The notes below the pieces were generated by a model. The model made no database searches. It was not told the origin of the DNA and saw only the letters and a list, made by a program, of their open reading frames with translations. 6,496 nucleotides of DNA from Campylobacterales bacterium (GTDB lineage Bacteria; Campylobacterota; Campylobacteria; Campylobacterales; QNZT01). Below are positions 1 through 6,027 of the stretch, one piece after another (position 1 is the stretch's first letter; each line of letters opens with the position of its first letter). Location: the NCBI GenBank assembly GCA_015489185.1, contig WGAE01000223.1:1-6496 (forward strand). The letters are read 5' to 3'. The position numbers and the translations under genes were made by a program.

Positions 1-21
1 GGAGATGTGTATAAGAGACAG
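1..21 (+). other. Residual Nextera/Tn5 mosaic-end sequencing adapter
   Basis: Bases 3-21 read AGATGTGTATAAGAGACAG, exactly the 19-bp Tn5 mosaic end used in Nextera tagmentation libraries. The two preceding G bases agree with the arm that ends CTCGG before the mosaic end (the read-2 type adapter). The mosaic end is a synthetic hybrid of the two natural IS50 ends, so a genomic origin is very unlikely. The sequence also lies at the extreme end of the window, as expected for an untrimmed contig end. It should not be annotated as an insertion sequence. Native sequence probably begins at base 22. Confidence 0.96.
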
Positions 22-70
22 TACTAGCACTTCCAATATTAATAATGAAAATAAATTTCAGGAGAAATAA

Positions 71-790
71 ATGGGATTATATGACAGAGATTATGTCAGA
101 AACAAAGCGACGACGTCTCTCGGCGAAAAGAGTTTTGAACAGACACAGGAGAGTACGTACGGCGGAGATCTCGCAACATTTATTAAACAGACATATCAGT
201 TGTTTGCGGGAAGTTTGTTAGTAGGCGCCGCCGGTGCATATGTCGGGATGGGAATACCTGCAATTCGTGAATATTACTGGGGATTTGTGCTGCTTGAATT
301 TGCGTTGATTTTCGGTATCGGTTTTGCCCGGGCGAAGCCTGGACTGAACCTCTTTATGTTATTTGCGTTTGCATTGGTATCCGGCTTGACGATGTCCGTA
401 CTGGTTGGACACTTTATCAGTGCGGGAGCCAGCGGTGTAGTAGCCAACGCGTTTATTTTGACGACTGTGGCGTTCGGTGCGCTCTCGATGTTTGCGATGA
501 ATACCGACCGTGATTTTACAACAATGGGCAAAATGCTTTTTGTGACACTGATTGTCGTGATCGTGGCCGGGTTGTTGAATGCCTTTTGGTTGCATAATCC
601 CTGGATGCAGGTAGGTATTGCATCTGTAAGTGCGATTCTTTTTTCGGCATTTATTTTGTATGATACGCAAAACATCATTCAAGGAAACTACGGTCATCCG
701 GTAGACGGTGCATTGGCACTTTATCTTGATTTTATCAATCTGTTTACTTCATTGCTGCAAATTTTGGGTATTTTCGGTGATGAAGAGTGA
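71..790 (+). CDS. Bax inhibitor-1/YccA (TMBIM) family inner-membrane protein
   Basis: A 239-residue protein with a soluble N-terminus of about 40 residues followed by seven hydrophobic segments (roughly 42-63, 69-87, 94-115, 121-143, 153-173, 179-200 and 213-236), the architecture and usual length of bacterial BI-1/YccA proteins. The family hallmarks lie in the last two segments: FILYDTQNII (Asp198) and LYLDFINLF (Asp220). In the Bacillus homologue YetJ the equivalent aspartate pair forms a pH-sensing latch of a calcium leak channel; in E. coli YccA interacts with the FtsH protease. Which role applies here cannot be told. The start is supported by AGGAGA at 60-65, five bases before the ATG. 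Only about 49 bp of native upstream sequence is present, so any earlier operon partner is cut off. The 3' end overlaps the following ThiD2 gene by 11 bp in another frame. Family assignment is firm; physiological function is open. Confidence 0.93.
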   Translation: MGLYDRDYVRNKATTSLGEKSFEQTQESTYGGDLATFIKQTYQLFAGSLLVGAAGAYVGMGIPAIREYYWGFVLLEFALIFGIGFARAKPGLNLFMLFAFALVSGLTMSVLVGHFISAGASGVVANAFILTTVAFGALSMFAMNTDRDFTTMGKMLFVTLIVVIVAGLLNAFWLHNPWMQVGIASVSAILFSAFILYDTQNIIQGNYGHPVDGALALYLDFINLFTSLLQILGIFGDEE

Positions 791-1235
791 AACGGAGAGA
801 AATACCTTTTCTCTCCAAAAAGTACACAGGCTGATTGACGCGAATCTCAATCGCCTGCGTGAGGGTATACGAGTGCTTGAAGATATTCAACGTTTTATTT
901 TCGATAACAAAGCGTTGAGTGAAACGTTGAAAGATCTTCGGCACGATTGTCGTACTGACAATGATATACGATATATTGTTACAAGAGATATTCTTCATGA
1001 TGTTTTAAACCAAACGACAACCGCTTCTGAAATGCAAAGAGACGATTTGAATGCAATGCAATTGTCCAATATGAAACGTGCTCAGGAGAGTGCAAGAGTA
1101 TTGGAAGAGGCATTCAAATTATGTGATCTACATGAAGCAAAACGTTTTAAAGAGATACGCTATAGATTATACGATTTGGAAAAGCGTATTTTTACGGATG
1201 GAGAATTATCGCCTCGGCTTTCCAAAACAGAATAA
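780..1235 (+). CDS. thiD2: Stand-alone ThiD2-family protein (probable hydroxymethylpyrimidine phosphate kinase)
   Basis: A 151-residue, helix-rich protein without membrane segments. The N-terminal motif RLIDANLNRLREGIRVLED (17-35) followed by RF, then LRHD (53-56) and a C-terminal RY.LY.LEKRIF (127-137), is the signature of the domain found in front of ThiE in some bacteria and known as ThiD2. Characterised ThiD2 proteins phosphorylate HMP-phosphate to HMP-diphosphate for thiamin synthesis, replacing canonical ThiD. This domain is often mislabelled thiamine-phosphate pyrophosphorylase; no ThiE barrel is present here. The frame is open further upstream (from 708), but that would add a stretch lying wholly inside the BI-1 gene, so I chose ATG 780. 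GTG 777 is an alternative. No clear ribosome binding site precedes 780, which suggests coupling to termination of the BI-1 gene eight bases downstream. The 3' end overlaps the convergent bioC-like gene by 30 bp. Family confident; kinase activity inferred. Confidence 0.83.
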   Translation: MKSETERNTFSLQKVHRLIDANLNRLREGIRVLEDIQRFIFDNKALSETLKDLRHDCRTDNDIRYIVTRDILHDVLNQTTTASEMQRDDLNAMQLSNMKRAQESARVLEEAFKLCDLHEAKRFKEIRYRLYDLEKRIFTDGELSPRLSKTE

Positions 1236-1925
1236 TACTTCAAATTCCAGATAAGAAAAGGGATAATTTCGGATCAAACTTCTCGTTTCCTGTACCGATA
1301 GTCTCTTTTTCCCTCCGCTGACACCGCTTCGTTTGATGTAGCGAAATTTAGAAATATTATCTTGAAATTCCAGTGTATAGTTTTTTATTTCACATTGACA
1401 ATCGAAATACTTTTCCAAAAGCTGTTGCAGACTCTCTTTGGAAGGTAAAAACGATTCCAATTGCGTCATTTCGTAGATCGTTTTGAATGTTCCGTTGCAA
1501 AAGATCGCAAAAGCTATCTCATCTGTCATCGTATGAAGTGTTTGAAAAAGAGATTCCAGATCGTTTGCCCATTGCAGGGCGGATGAAGATATGACGATAT
1601 CGAAATGTCCCAGCTTTTGCAGTAAAGAGAGGTTCTCGAAATTATCATGAAATAGTTCTATCTTATCACTTTGTGGATGCAGACGGCACATCATATCGGC
1701 TTTGTCTATTCCGACAAAACGTTCGATCTTCCAGTCTATGAGGTTATAAACTGCACCGCTTCCGCAACCAAGATCCAAAATTTTTGAAGGTTGTGAAGTG
1801 ATTTGTGCAATCAGATGCTTGACGACTTTTCGTTGAATGATATTGTGGTGTTGATAGGTTTCTGCACGTCGTGAAAATTCTGCAGTTGTCGTATCTGTTT
1901 TGGAGAAGTCCGGGTAATCGGTCAT
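1206..1925 (-). CDS. bioC: BioC-like malonyl-ACP O-methyltransferase (SAM-dependent)
   Basis: A 239-residue class I methyltransferase, close to the usual BioC length of about 250. Visible in order: AEFSRRAETYQHHNIIQRKV (15-34), which resembles the BioC N-terminus; motif I ILDLGCGSG (49-57), the SAM-binding glycine loop; VGID (71-74), whose Asp would contact the SAM ribose; FDIVISSSALQWANDL (108-123), where the SALQW.NDL segment is characteristic of BioC; and a C-terminal YIKRSGVSGG region (196-205). BioC methylates the free carboxyl of malonyl-ACP so that fatty acid synthesis can build the pimeloyl chain of biotin. No other biotin gene is in the window, so the assignment rests on sequence alone; another small-molecule methyltransferase is possible. 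The start has only a weak AAAAGAA upstream. The gene is divergent from secG with a shared 64-bp promoter region, and its 3' end runs 30 bp into the ThiD2 gene. Confidence 0.8.
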   Translation of the reverse strand: MTDYPDFSKTDTTTAEFSRRAETYQHHNIIQRKVVKHLIAQITSQPSKILDLGCGSGAVYNLIDWKIERFVGIDKADMMCRLHPQSDKIELFHDNFENLSLLQKLGHFDIVISSSALQWANDLESLFQTLHTMTDEIAFAIFCNGTFKTIYEMTQLESFLPSKESLQQLLEKYFDCQCEIKNYTLEFQDNISKFRYIKRSGVSGGKKRLSVQETRSLIRNYPFSYLEFEVLFCFGKPRR

Positions 1926-1951
1926 TTAATGGTTCTTTTAAATATTTTGGG

Positions 1952-1957
1952 TATAAT
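1952..1957 (+). promoter_or_regulatory. Candidate sigma-70 -10 box for secG-frr-pyrE
   Basis: A perfect TATAAT preceded by ATTTTGGG (1943-1951). In Campylobacterota the main promoters rely on an extended -10 box with T-rich upstream sequence rather than a conserved -35 box, and this fits. Transcription would start near 1964 and leave a leader of about 25 bases before secG. I see no good -35 hexamer. Confidence 0.65.
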
Positions 1958-1963
1958 CGCTCA

Positions 1964-1969
1964 ATTATA
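1964..1969 (-). promoter_or_regulatory. Candidate sigma-70 -10 box for bioC
   Basis: Read on the minus strand, this is a perfect TATAAT preceded by CCTTTTTTGGA (plus-strand 1970-1980), the same T-rich extended -10 style as the secG promoter. Transcription would start near 1957, about 30 bases before the bioC start. The box sits just inside the predicted secG start point, so the two promoters face each other. Confidence 0.55.
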
Positions 1970-1989
1970 TCCAAAAAAGGTTTTATATA

Positions 1990-2325
1990 ATGAGCTCAAT
2001 CCTTTTGGTCATACAGTTTGTTTTGGCGATTGTACTTACAATTGTCATTTTGTTACAAAAAAGCTCGTCTATCGGTCTGGGTGCCTACAGCGGAAGTAAC
2101 GAGACGCTTTTTGGTGCAAAAGGTCCTGCCGGTTTTTTGGCAAAATTGACTTTCGCGCTAGGATTGGCGTTTATCCTCAATACTTTAGCATTGGGGTATA
2201 TTTATAATAAGGAGCACAAATCCTCTATTGTCGATACTGTTGAGACGACAAAAATTCCTGCTCCTTCCGTTCCTGCAGCACCGGAAAAAACATCGTCGGC
2301 ACCTGCCGCGCCGAAAACAAAATAG
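1990..2325 (+). CDS. secG: Preprotein translocase subunit SecG
   Basis: A 111-residue protein of the SecG family, the small accessory subunit of the SecYEG channel in the inner membrane. Two transmembrane segments are visible (about 4-22 and 50-71). Between them is the conserved LLQKSSSIGLGAYSGS (21-36) followed by NETLFG (37-42), the cytoplasmic loop typical of SecG. After helix 2 comes a charged stretch and a low-complexity tail from about residue 86, rich in Pro, Ala, Ser and Lys, which is variable in this family. AAAAAAGG at 1973-1980, nine bases before ATG, serves as ribosome binding site. It heads a tightly spaced cluster with frr (14-bp gap) and pyrE, an arrangement I recall from other Campylobacterota. 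Confidence 0.95.
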   Translation: MSSILLVIQFVLAIVLTIVILLQKSSSIGLGAYSGSNETLFGAKGPAGFLAKLTFALGLAFILNTLALGYIYNKEHKSSIVDTVETTKIPAPSVPAAPEKTSSAPAAPKTK

Positions 2326-2339
2326 AGAGGGAGTGTTTT

Positions 2340-2900
2340 ATGACACTGAATGAAATCTATGCACATCAAAAAGAAGGCAATGAAAAAGCACTCGCTGTTT
2401 TGAAAAAAGATTTTACAACACTTCGCAGCGGAAAAGTTTCCACCGCGATTGTCGACAATATCAAAGTGGATTATTACGGAAATCCTACACCTCTGAATCA
2501 GGTCGGTTCCGTTTTGGTAACGGACGCGACGACGATTACGATTTCTCCCTGGGAAAAGACATTGTTGCCTGAAATTGAAAAAGCGATACAAAGTGCGAAT
2601 ATCGGTGTCAACCCAAACAATGACGGTGAAACGATCAAGCTTTTCTTCCCCCCGATGACTGTTGAACAGAGACAAGAGAGTGCGAAAAAAGCCAAAGCGA
2701 TGGGGGAAAAAGCGAAAGTCGCCATCCGAAATATCCGTAAAGATGCAAATAACAAAATCAAGAGACTCGAGAAAGAGAAAGAGATTACCGAAGATGAAAG
2801 TAAACGCGCACATGATGAAGTGCAAAAGATTACGGATGAGGCGATCAAGCAGGTCGATAATTTGGTAAAAGAGAAAGAAGCAGAGCTTCTTAAAGTTTAA
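2340..2900 (+). CDS. frr: Ribosome recycling factor
   Basis: A 186-residue protein, the standard length for RRF, which works with EF-G to split the post-termination ribosome and free it from mRNA and tRNA in the cytoplasm. The conserved blocks are in order: LRSGKVSTAIVDNIKVDYYG (28-47) at the start of domain II, SPWEKTLLPEIEKAI (69-83), NIGVNPNNDGETIKLFFPP (87-105), and VAIRNIRKDANNKIK (127-141) in the long helix of domain I, including the arginine pair Arg130/Arg133 of the region that contacts the large-subunit rRNA. The C-terminal third is a charged coiled coil as expected. AGGGAG at 2328-2333 lies six bases before ATG. pyrE starts five bases after the stop, so co-transcription is likely. 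Confidence 0.97.
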   Translation: MTLNEIYAHQKEGNEKALAVLKKDFTTLRSGKVSTAIVDNIKVDYYGNPTPLNQVGSVLVTDATTITISPWEKTLLPEIEKAIQSANIGVNPNNDGETIKLFFPPMTVEQRQESAKKAKAMGEKAKVAIRNIRKDANNKIKRLEKEKEITEDESKRAHDEVQKITDEAIKQVDNLVKEKEAELLKV

Positions 2901-2905
2901 ACAAT

Positions 2906-3517
2906 ATGATTGATATTGCGCAAATATACAAAGATGCCGGGGCATATCTGGAAGGGCACTTCCTTTTAAGCAGTGGAAAGCATTCGCAGTACTATCTGCA
3001 AAGTGCAAAAGTGCTTGAAAACCCAAAAACCGCGTTGCTGCTTGCAAAAGAGCTTGCAAAAATGATCAAAGAGAGCGGTTTGCAGATTGATACTGTCTGT
3101 TCGCCGGCACTGGGCGGTGTTTTGGCAGGGTATGAATTGGCAAGAGCGCTTGGCGTACGATTTATTTTTACCGAGCGTGTAAACGGGGAGATGGTATTGC
3201 GTCGCGGTTTTTCCGTTTCTGAAGGGGAAAAAGTGCTGGTTTGTGAAGACATTATTACAACCGGCGGTTCGGCATTGGAAGCGGCTGCAGCTATAGAGGG
3301 GCAGGGTGGTACGGTTGTTGCATATGCGGCACTGGCAAACCGAGGTTTTTGTAAACGATATGGAAGCGCAAAAGAAGCAGCGAAAGCGTGTAAACTTCCG
3401 GAAAATGTGCCGTTTTTTGCGCTAGCAGATTTTGAATTTGAAATATACGATCCGCACGACTGTCCGCTGTGCCGAGAAGGAACAGAAGCGTACAAACCGG
3501 GAAGTCGCGGTAACTAA
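2906..3517 (+). CDS. pyrE: Orotate phosphoribosyltransferase (Thermus-type clade)
   Basis: A 203-residue type I phosphoribosyltransferase that joins orotate to PRPP, giving orotidine monophosphate in de novo pyrimidine synthesis. The PRPP loop is VLVCEDIITTGGS (110-122), with the adjacent acidic pair Glu114-Asp115. SPALGGVLAGYELAR (66-80) is the conserved block before the active site. FTERVNGEMVLRRGF (88-102) replaces the lysine-rich flexible loop of E. coli PyrE, and the C-terminus carries a CPLC pair (186-189) followed by KPGSR. These two traits fit the Thermus/Helicobacter-type clade rather than the enterobacterial one. The start is the only sensible ATG near the frr stop; no clear ribosome binding site precedes it, so translation may be coupled to frr. 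A weak 4-bp stem (ACCG/CGGT) at the 3' end followed by TTTTTT may terminate the transcript, but it is short. Confidence 0.95.
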   Translation: MIDIAQIYKDAGAYLEGHFLLSSGKHSQYYLQSAKVLENPKTALLLAKELAKMIKESGLQIDTVCSPALGGVLAGYELARALGVRFIFTERVNGEMVLRRGFSVSEGEKVLVCEDIITTGGSALEAAAAIEGQGGTVVAYAALANRGFCKRYGSAKEAAKACKLPENVPFFALADFEFEIYDPHDCPLCREGTEAYKPGSRGN

Positions 3518-3571
3518 TTTTTTCTCTCCTTTATTTAAATGTTTTTTATCGATTATGTACTGCAAAATAAT

Positions 3572-3577
3572 TACAAT
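3572..3577 (+). promoter_or_regulatory. Candidate -10 box for the ugd-epimerase unit
   Basis: TACAAT lies in the 80-bp gap between pyrE and ugd, with AT-rich sequence upstream including a TTTTTTAT stretch at 3542-3549. A start near 3584 would leave a leader of about 14 bases, very short given the AAAAAAGGA ribosome binding site at 3584-3591, so the true box may lie further upstream. The case rests mainly on the gap, the fresh ribosome binding site and the change of function. Confidence 0.3.
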
Positions 3578-3597
3578 AATAGAAAAAAGGACTTGAT

Positions 3598-4923
3598 ATG
3601 AACATATCAGTGATAGGAACAGGTTACGTCGGACTTGTCACAGGGAGCTGCTTTGCGGAGATGGGCAACAACGTGATCTGTGTCGATATCGATGAAAAGA
3701 AGGTGCAGGATCTTAAAAACGGCATTATCCCCATTTACGAACCGGGACTTGAGAAAATGGTACTTGAAAACCATGAACGCGGCACGCTTGATTTTACTAC
3801 AAAAATTGAAGAAGCACTGGCAAAGAGTGATATCTGTTTTATTGCCGTAGGTACACCGATGGGAGAAGACGGCAGCGCTGATTTGCAATATGTGCTTGCG
3901 GTGGCAAAAAGCATCGGACAACATATGACACACCATATGTATGTGATCGACAAATCGACAGTTCCGGTGGGGACAGCCGAGAAAGTGCGTCAGACAATTC
4001 AGGAAGAGTTGGATAAACGCGGTAGTGATTTGACATTTGATGTGATCAGTAACCCTGAATTTTTGAAAGAGGGTGCGGCGATCGAAGACTTCATGAAGCC
4101 GGATCGTGTCGTTATCGGTGCGGATAATGACAAAGCCTTTGAAGTGATGCGTGAACTCTATGCCCCTTTTACCCATAGCAGAGAACGTTTTATCACAATG
4201 GATATCAAATCTGCCGAGATGACAAAATACGCGGCTAATGCAATGCTGGCGACCAAGATCTCCTTTATGAATGAGATTGCGAATATTTGTGAACGCGTCG
4301 GTGCGGATGTCAATAAAGTCAGACACGGTATCGGTAGTGACAGTCGTATTGGATACAGTTTTATCTATCCTGGGTGTGGATACGGTGGAAGCTGCTTTCC
4401 AAAAGATGTTCAGGCACTTGCTAAAACGGCAAAAGATTACGGATATACACCACGTATACTTGATGCGGTTGAAGCGGTCAATTACGATCAGAAAAAAGTA
4501 ATCAGTGACAAAGTAATTAAGCGTTTCGGTGAAGATTTAAATGGTAGAATTTTTGCGGTATGGGGATTGGCTTTTAAACCGGGTACCGATGACATGCGTG
4601 AAGCAAGCTCTATCACAATTATCAATGAACTGACCAAACGTGGCGCCAAGATCAAAGCTTATGATCCCAAAGCAGAACATGAAGCAAAAGAATACTACCT
4701 CAAAGATAATACAAACGTCGAGTATGTGCAAAGCAAATATGACGCTCTCAATGGTGCAGATGCGATGATATTGGTCACTGAATGGAAAGAGTTTCGCAGT
4801 CCCGATTTCGAGGAGATGAAACAACGCCTGAAAACACCGGTTATTTTTGACGGTCGCAATCAGTACAACAAAAGCAAACTTGAAGAGTACGGGTTTGAGT
4901 ATTATCAGATAGGAGTGGCGTAA
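3598..4923 (+). CDS. ugd: UDP-glucose 6-dehydrogenase
   Basis: A 441-residue cytoplasmic enzyme that oxidises UDP-glucose twice with NAD+ to UDP-glucuronate, a precursor for capsule, O-antigen and other surface glycans. The N-terminal Rossmann motif is GTGYVG (7-12), with Asp30 at the end of the second strand for NAD ribose. KSTVPVGT (119-126) and NPEFLKEG (152-159) supply Thr121, Glu154 and Glu158; KYAAN (210-214) supplies Lys210 and Asn214; the catalytic thiol is Cys266 in GYGGSCFPKD (261-270) with Asp270. All residues expected by alignment to characterised bacterial enzymes are present. The C-terminal UDP-binding domain includes LAFKPGTDDMREA (324-336) and FDGRN (417-421). AAGGA at 3587-3591 gives a good ribosome binding site six bases before ATG. 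It is followed after 4 bp by a UDP-glucuronate epimerase, which supports UDP-glucuronate as product. A GDP-mannose or UDP-ManNAc dehydrogenase is less likely by motif and partner. Confidence 0.95.
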   Translation: MNISVIGTGYVGLVTGSCFAEMGNNVICVDIDEKKVQDLKNGIIPIYEPGLEKMVLENHERGTLDFTTKIEEALAKSDICFIAVGTPMGEDGSADLQYVLAVAKSIGQHMTHHMYVIDKSTVPVGTAEKVRQTIQEELDKRGSDLTFDVISNPEFLKEGAAIEDFMKPDRVVIGADNDKAFEVMRELYAPFTHSRERFITMDIKSAEMTKYAANAMLATKISFMNEIANICERVGADVNKVRHGIGSDSRIGYSFIYPGCGYGGSCFPKDVQALAKTAKDYGYTPRILDAVEAVNYDQKKVISDKVIKRFGEDLNGRIFAVWGLAFKPGTDDMREASSITIINELTKRGAKIKAYDPKAEHEAKEYYLKDNTNVEYVQSKYDALNGADAMILVTEWKEFRSPDFEEMKQRLKTPVIFDGRNQYNKSKLEEYGFEYYQIGVA

Positions 4924-4927
4924 TTTT

Positions 4928-5980
4928 ATGAGAATTCTTGTGACCGGAAGTGCGGGCTTTATCGGACATAACCTGACTAAAAAATTGCTTCAAAGAGGTG
5001 ATGAGGTCGTCGGTATTGACAATATTAATGATTATTATGATGTCAATCTCAAATATGGAAGATTACAGGATTTGGGAATAGATATTGATCAGATTGTATA
5101 TGGACAACCTATTGTCTCTTCACAGTATGATGCACACCGTTTCATCAAGCTTGATCTTGGTGATCGTGAACATATCGATAAACTTTTTCAAACAGAAGGG
5201 TTTGATTGTGTTTGTAACCTGGCAGCGCAGGCAGGTGTACGTTATTCACTGGAAAATCCATATGCATATATCGATTCCAATGTAGTCGGATTTCTCAATA
5301 TTTTGGAAGGATGTCGCAATTATGAAGTCACAAATCTCTGTTTCGCATCTTCTTCATCGGTTTACGGCTTGAATAAATCCCAGCCTTTTAAAACAAGTGA
5401 CCATACAGATCATCCGGTTAGTCTCTATGCTGCTACAAAAAAATCCAATGAAATGATGGCACATACTTATGCACATCTTTACGGTATCCAAACTACAGGA
5501 TTGAGATTTTTCACGGTTTACGGTCCCTGGGGGAGACCGGATATGGCACCGATGCTTTTTACCGATGCGATACTTCATGACAGATCTATTAAAGTTTTCA
5601 ATTACGGAGAGATGAGTCGAGATTTTACATATATCGATGATATTACAGATGGTGTGATCAAAGTAATTGATAATCCGGCAAAATCGAATAAGCTATGGGA
5701 TCCTAAAGCTCCGACGCCGGAGAGTTCAAGTGCTCCTTATCATATCTACAATATTGGAAACAATCAGCCTGTCTCTTTGATGAAGTTTATTGAAATTCTT
5801 GAAGAGAAGCTTGGTAAAAAGGCACAAAAAAAGATGTTACCGATGCAACCTGGTGACGTTCAGAGTACCTATGCCGATGTTAACGGGTTGATACACGATC
5901 TTGGTTATAAACCCGACACATCTTTGGAAACCGGTATTGAAAAGTTTGTGGATTGGTATAGACAGTTTTACAAAATATAA
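4928..5980 (+). CDS. UDP-glucuronate 4-epimerase (extended SDR, CapI/LpsL type)
   Basis: A 350-residue extended short-chain dehydrogenase/reductase that would interconvert UDP-glucuronate and UDP-galacturonate using bound NAD+. The Rossmann motif is GSAGFIG (7-13); NLAAQAGVRYSLENP (97-111) is the subgroup hallmark; SSSSVYG (141-147) holds the catalytic serine; Tyr167 and Lys171 in YAATK form the catalytic pair; RFFTVYGPWGRPDMA (193-207) and SSAPYHIYNIGNNQPVSL (267-284) are typical of the CapI/LpsL group rather than GalE. AGGAG at 4911-4915 lies inside the ugd end, twelve bases before ATG, and the two genes are 4 bp apart, so they are almost certainly co-transcribed and act in consecutive steps. 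Base composition drifts lower than in ugd, with more AT-ending codons, compatible with later acquisition but not proof. An epimerase acting on another UDP-sugar acid cannot be excluded. Confidence 0.9.
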   Translation: MRILVTGSAGFIGHNLTKKLLQRGDEVVGIDNINDYYDVNLKYGRLQDLGIDIDQIVYGQPIVSSQYDAHRFIKLDLGDREHIDKLFQTEGFDCVCNLAAQAGVRYSLENPYAYIDSNVVGFLNILEGCRNYEVTNLCFASSSSVYGLNKSQPFKTSDHTDHPVSLYAATKKSNEMMAHTYAHLYGIQTTGLRFFTVYGPWGRPDMAPMLFTDAILHDRSIKVFNYGEMSRDFTYIDDITDGVIKVIDNPAKSNKLWDPKAPTPESSSAPYHIYNIGNNQPVSLMKFIEILEEKLGKKAQKKMLPMQPGDVQSTYADVNGLIHDLGYKPDTSLETGIEKFVDWYRQFYKI

Positions 5981-5991
5981 TTAATTAGGTG
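5981..5991 (+). repeat. Left arm of an 11-bp inverted repeat around the comEA-like gene
   Basis: TTAATTAGGTG here recurs as its exact reverse complement, CACCTAATTAA, at 6460-6470. The pair brackets the comEA-like gene and its upstream region. A shorter copy, AATTAGGT, is at 6380-6387. In sequence this AT-rich, chance is a real alternative. Confidence 0.4.
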
Positions 5992-6017
5992 CGACAAAGT
6001 ACATCCCTCTTTGCCGC
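5991..6017. terminator. Possible hairpin between convergent genes
   Basis: GCGACAAAG (5991-5999) pairs with CTTTGCCGC (6009-6017): eight of nine base pairs with one A-C mismatch and a nine-base loop. It sits between the convergent epimerase and comEA-like genes, where a terminator serving both would be expected. Neither side is followed by a proper run of T, so it is a weak intrinsic terminator at best. Confidence 0.35.
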
Positions 6018-6027
6018 GTTTAGAAAT

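Noticed and set aside
1..21. End of a Tn5/IS50 mobile element
   Set aside because: The sequence is the artificial mosaic end, not a natural IS50 end, and sits at the contig edge with adapter-type bases before it.
274..697. Two minus-strand frames opposite the BI-1 gene
   Set aside because: Both overlap a clear membrane protein gene and show no family features.
708..779. Extension of the ThiD2 frame upstream to ATG 708, adding 24 residues
   Set aside because: The added sequence lies entirely in the BI-1 coding region, is not similar to the family and would create an implausible hydrophobic, Cys-rich leader; ATG 780 begins just before the conserved domain.
1744..1974. Minus-strand frame with an ATG upstream of bioC
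   Set aside because: It lies out of frame over the bioC start and its product has no conserved features; it would also start upstream of the predicted transcript start.
2240..2325. SecG tail as a sign of frameshift or fusion
   Set aside because: The Pro/Ala/Lys-rich end is low complexity but in frame, and such variable tails are common in SecG proteins of this group.
2202..3059. Long minus-strand frame of 285 codons
   Set aside because: It runs antisense to secG, frr and pyrE, which are unmistakable; its Phe/Cys/Ile-rich product is typical of a shadow of Lys/Glu-rich coding sequence.
3496..3525. Intrinsic terminator after pyrE
   Set aside because: The only stem is four base pairs (ACCG/CGGT) inside the last codons; although TTTTTT follows, the stem is too weak to call.
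3607..4326. Minus-strand frame of 239 codons
   Set aside because: Antisense shadow of ugd, rich in His, Cys and Phe, with no recognisable motif or ribosome binding site.
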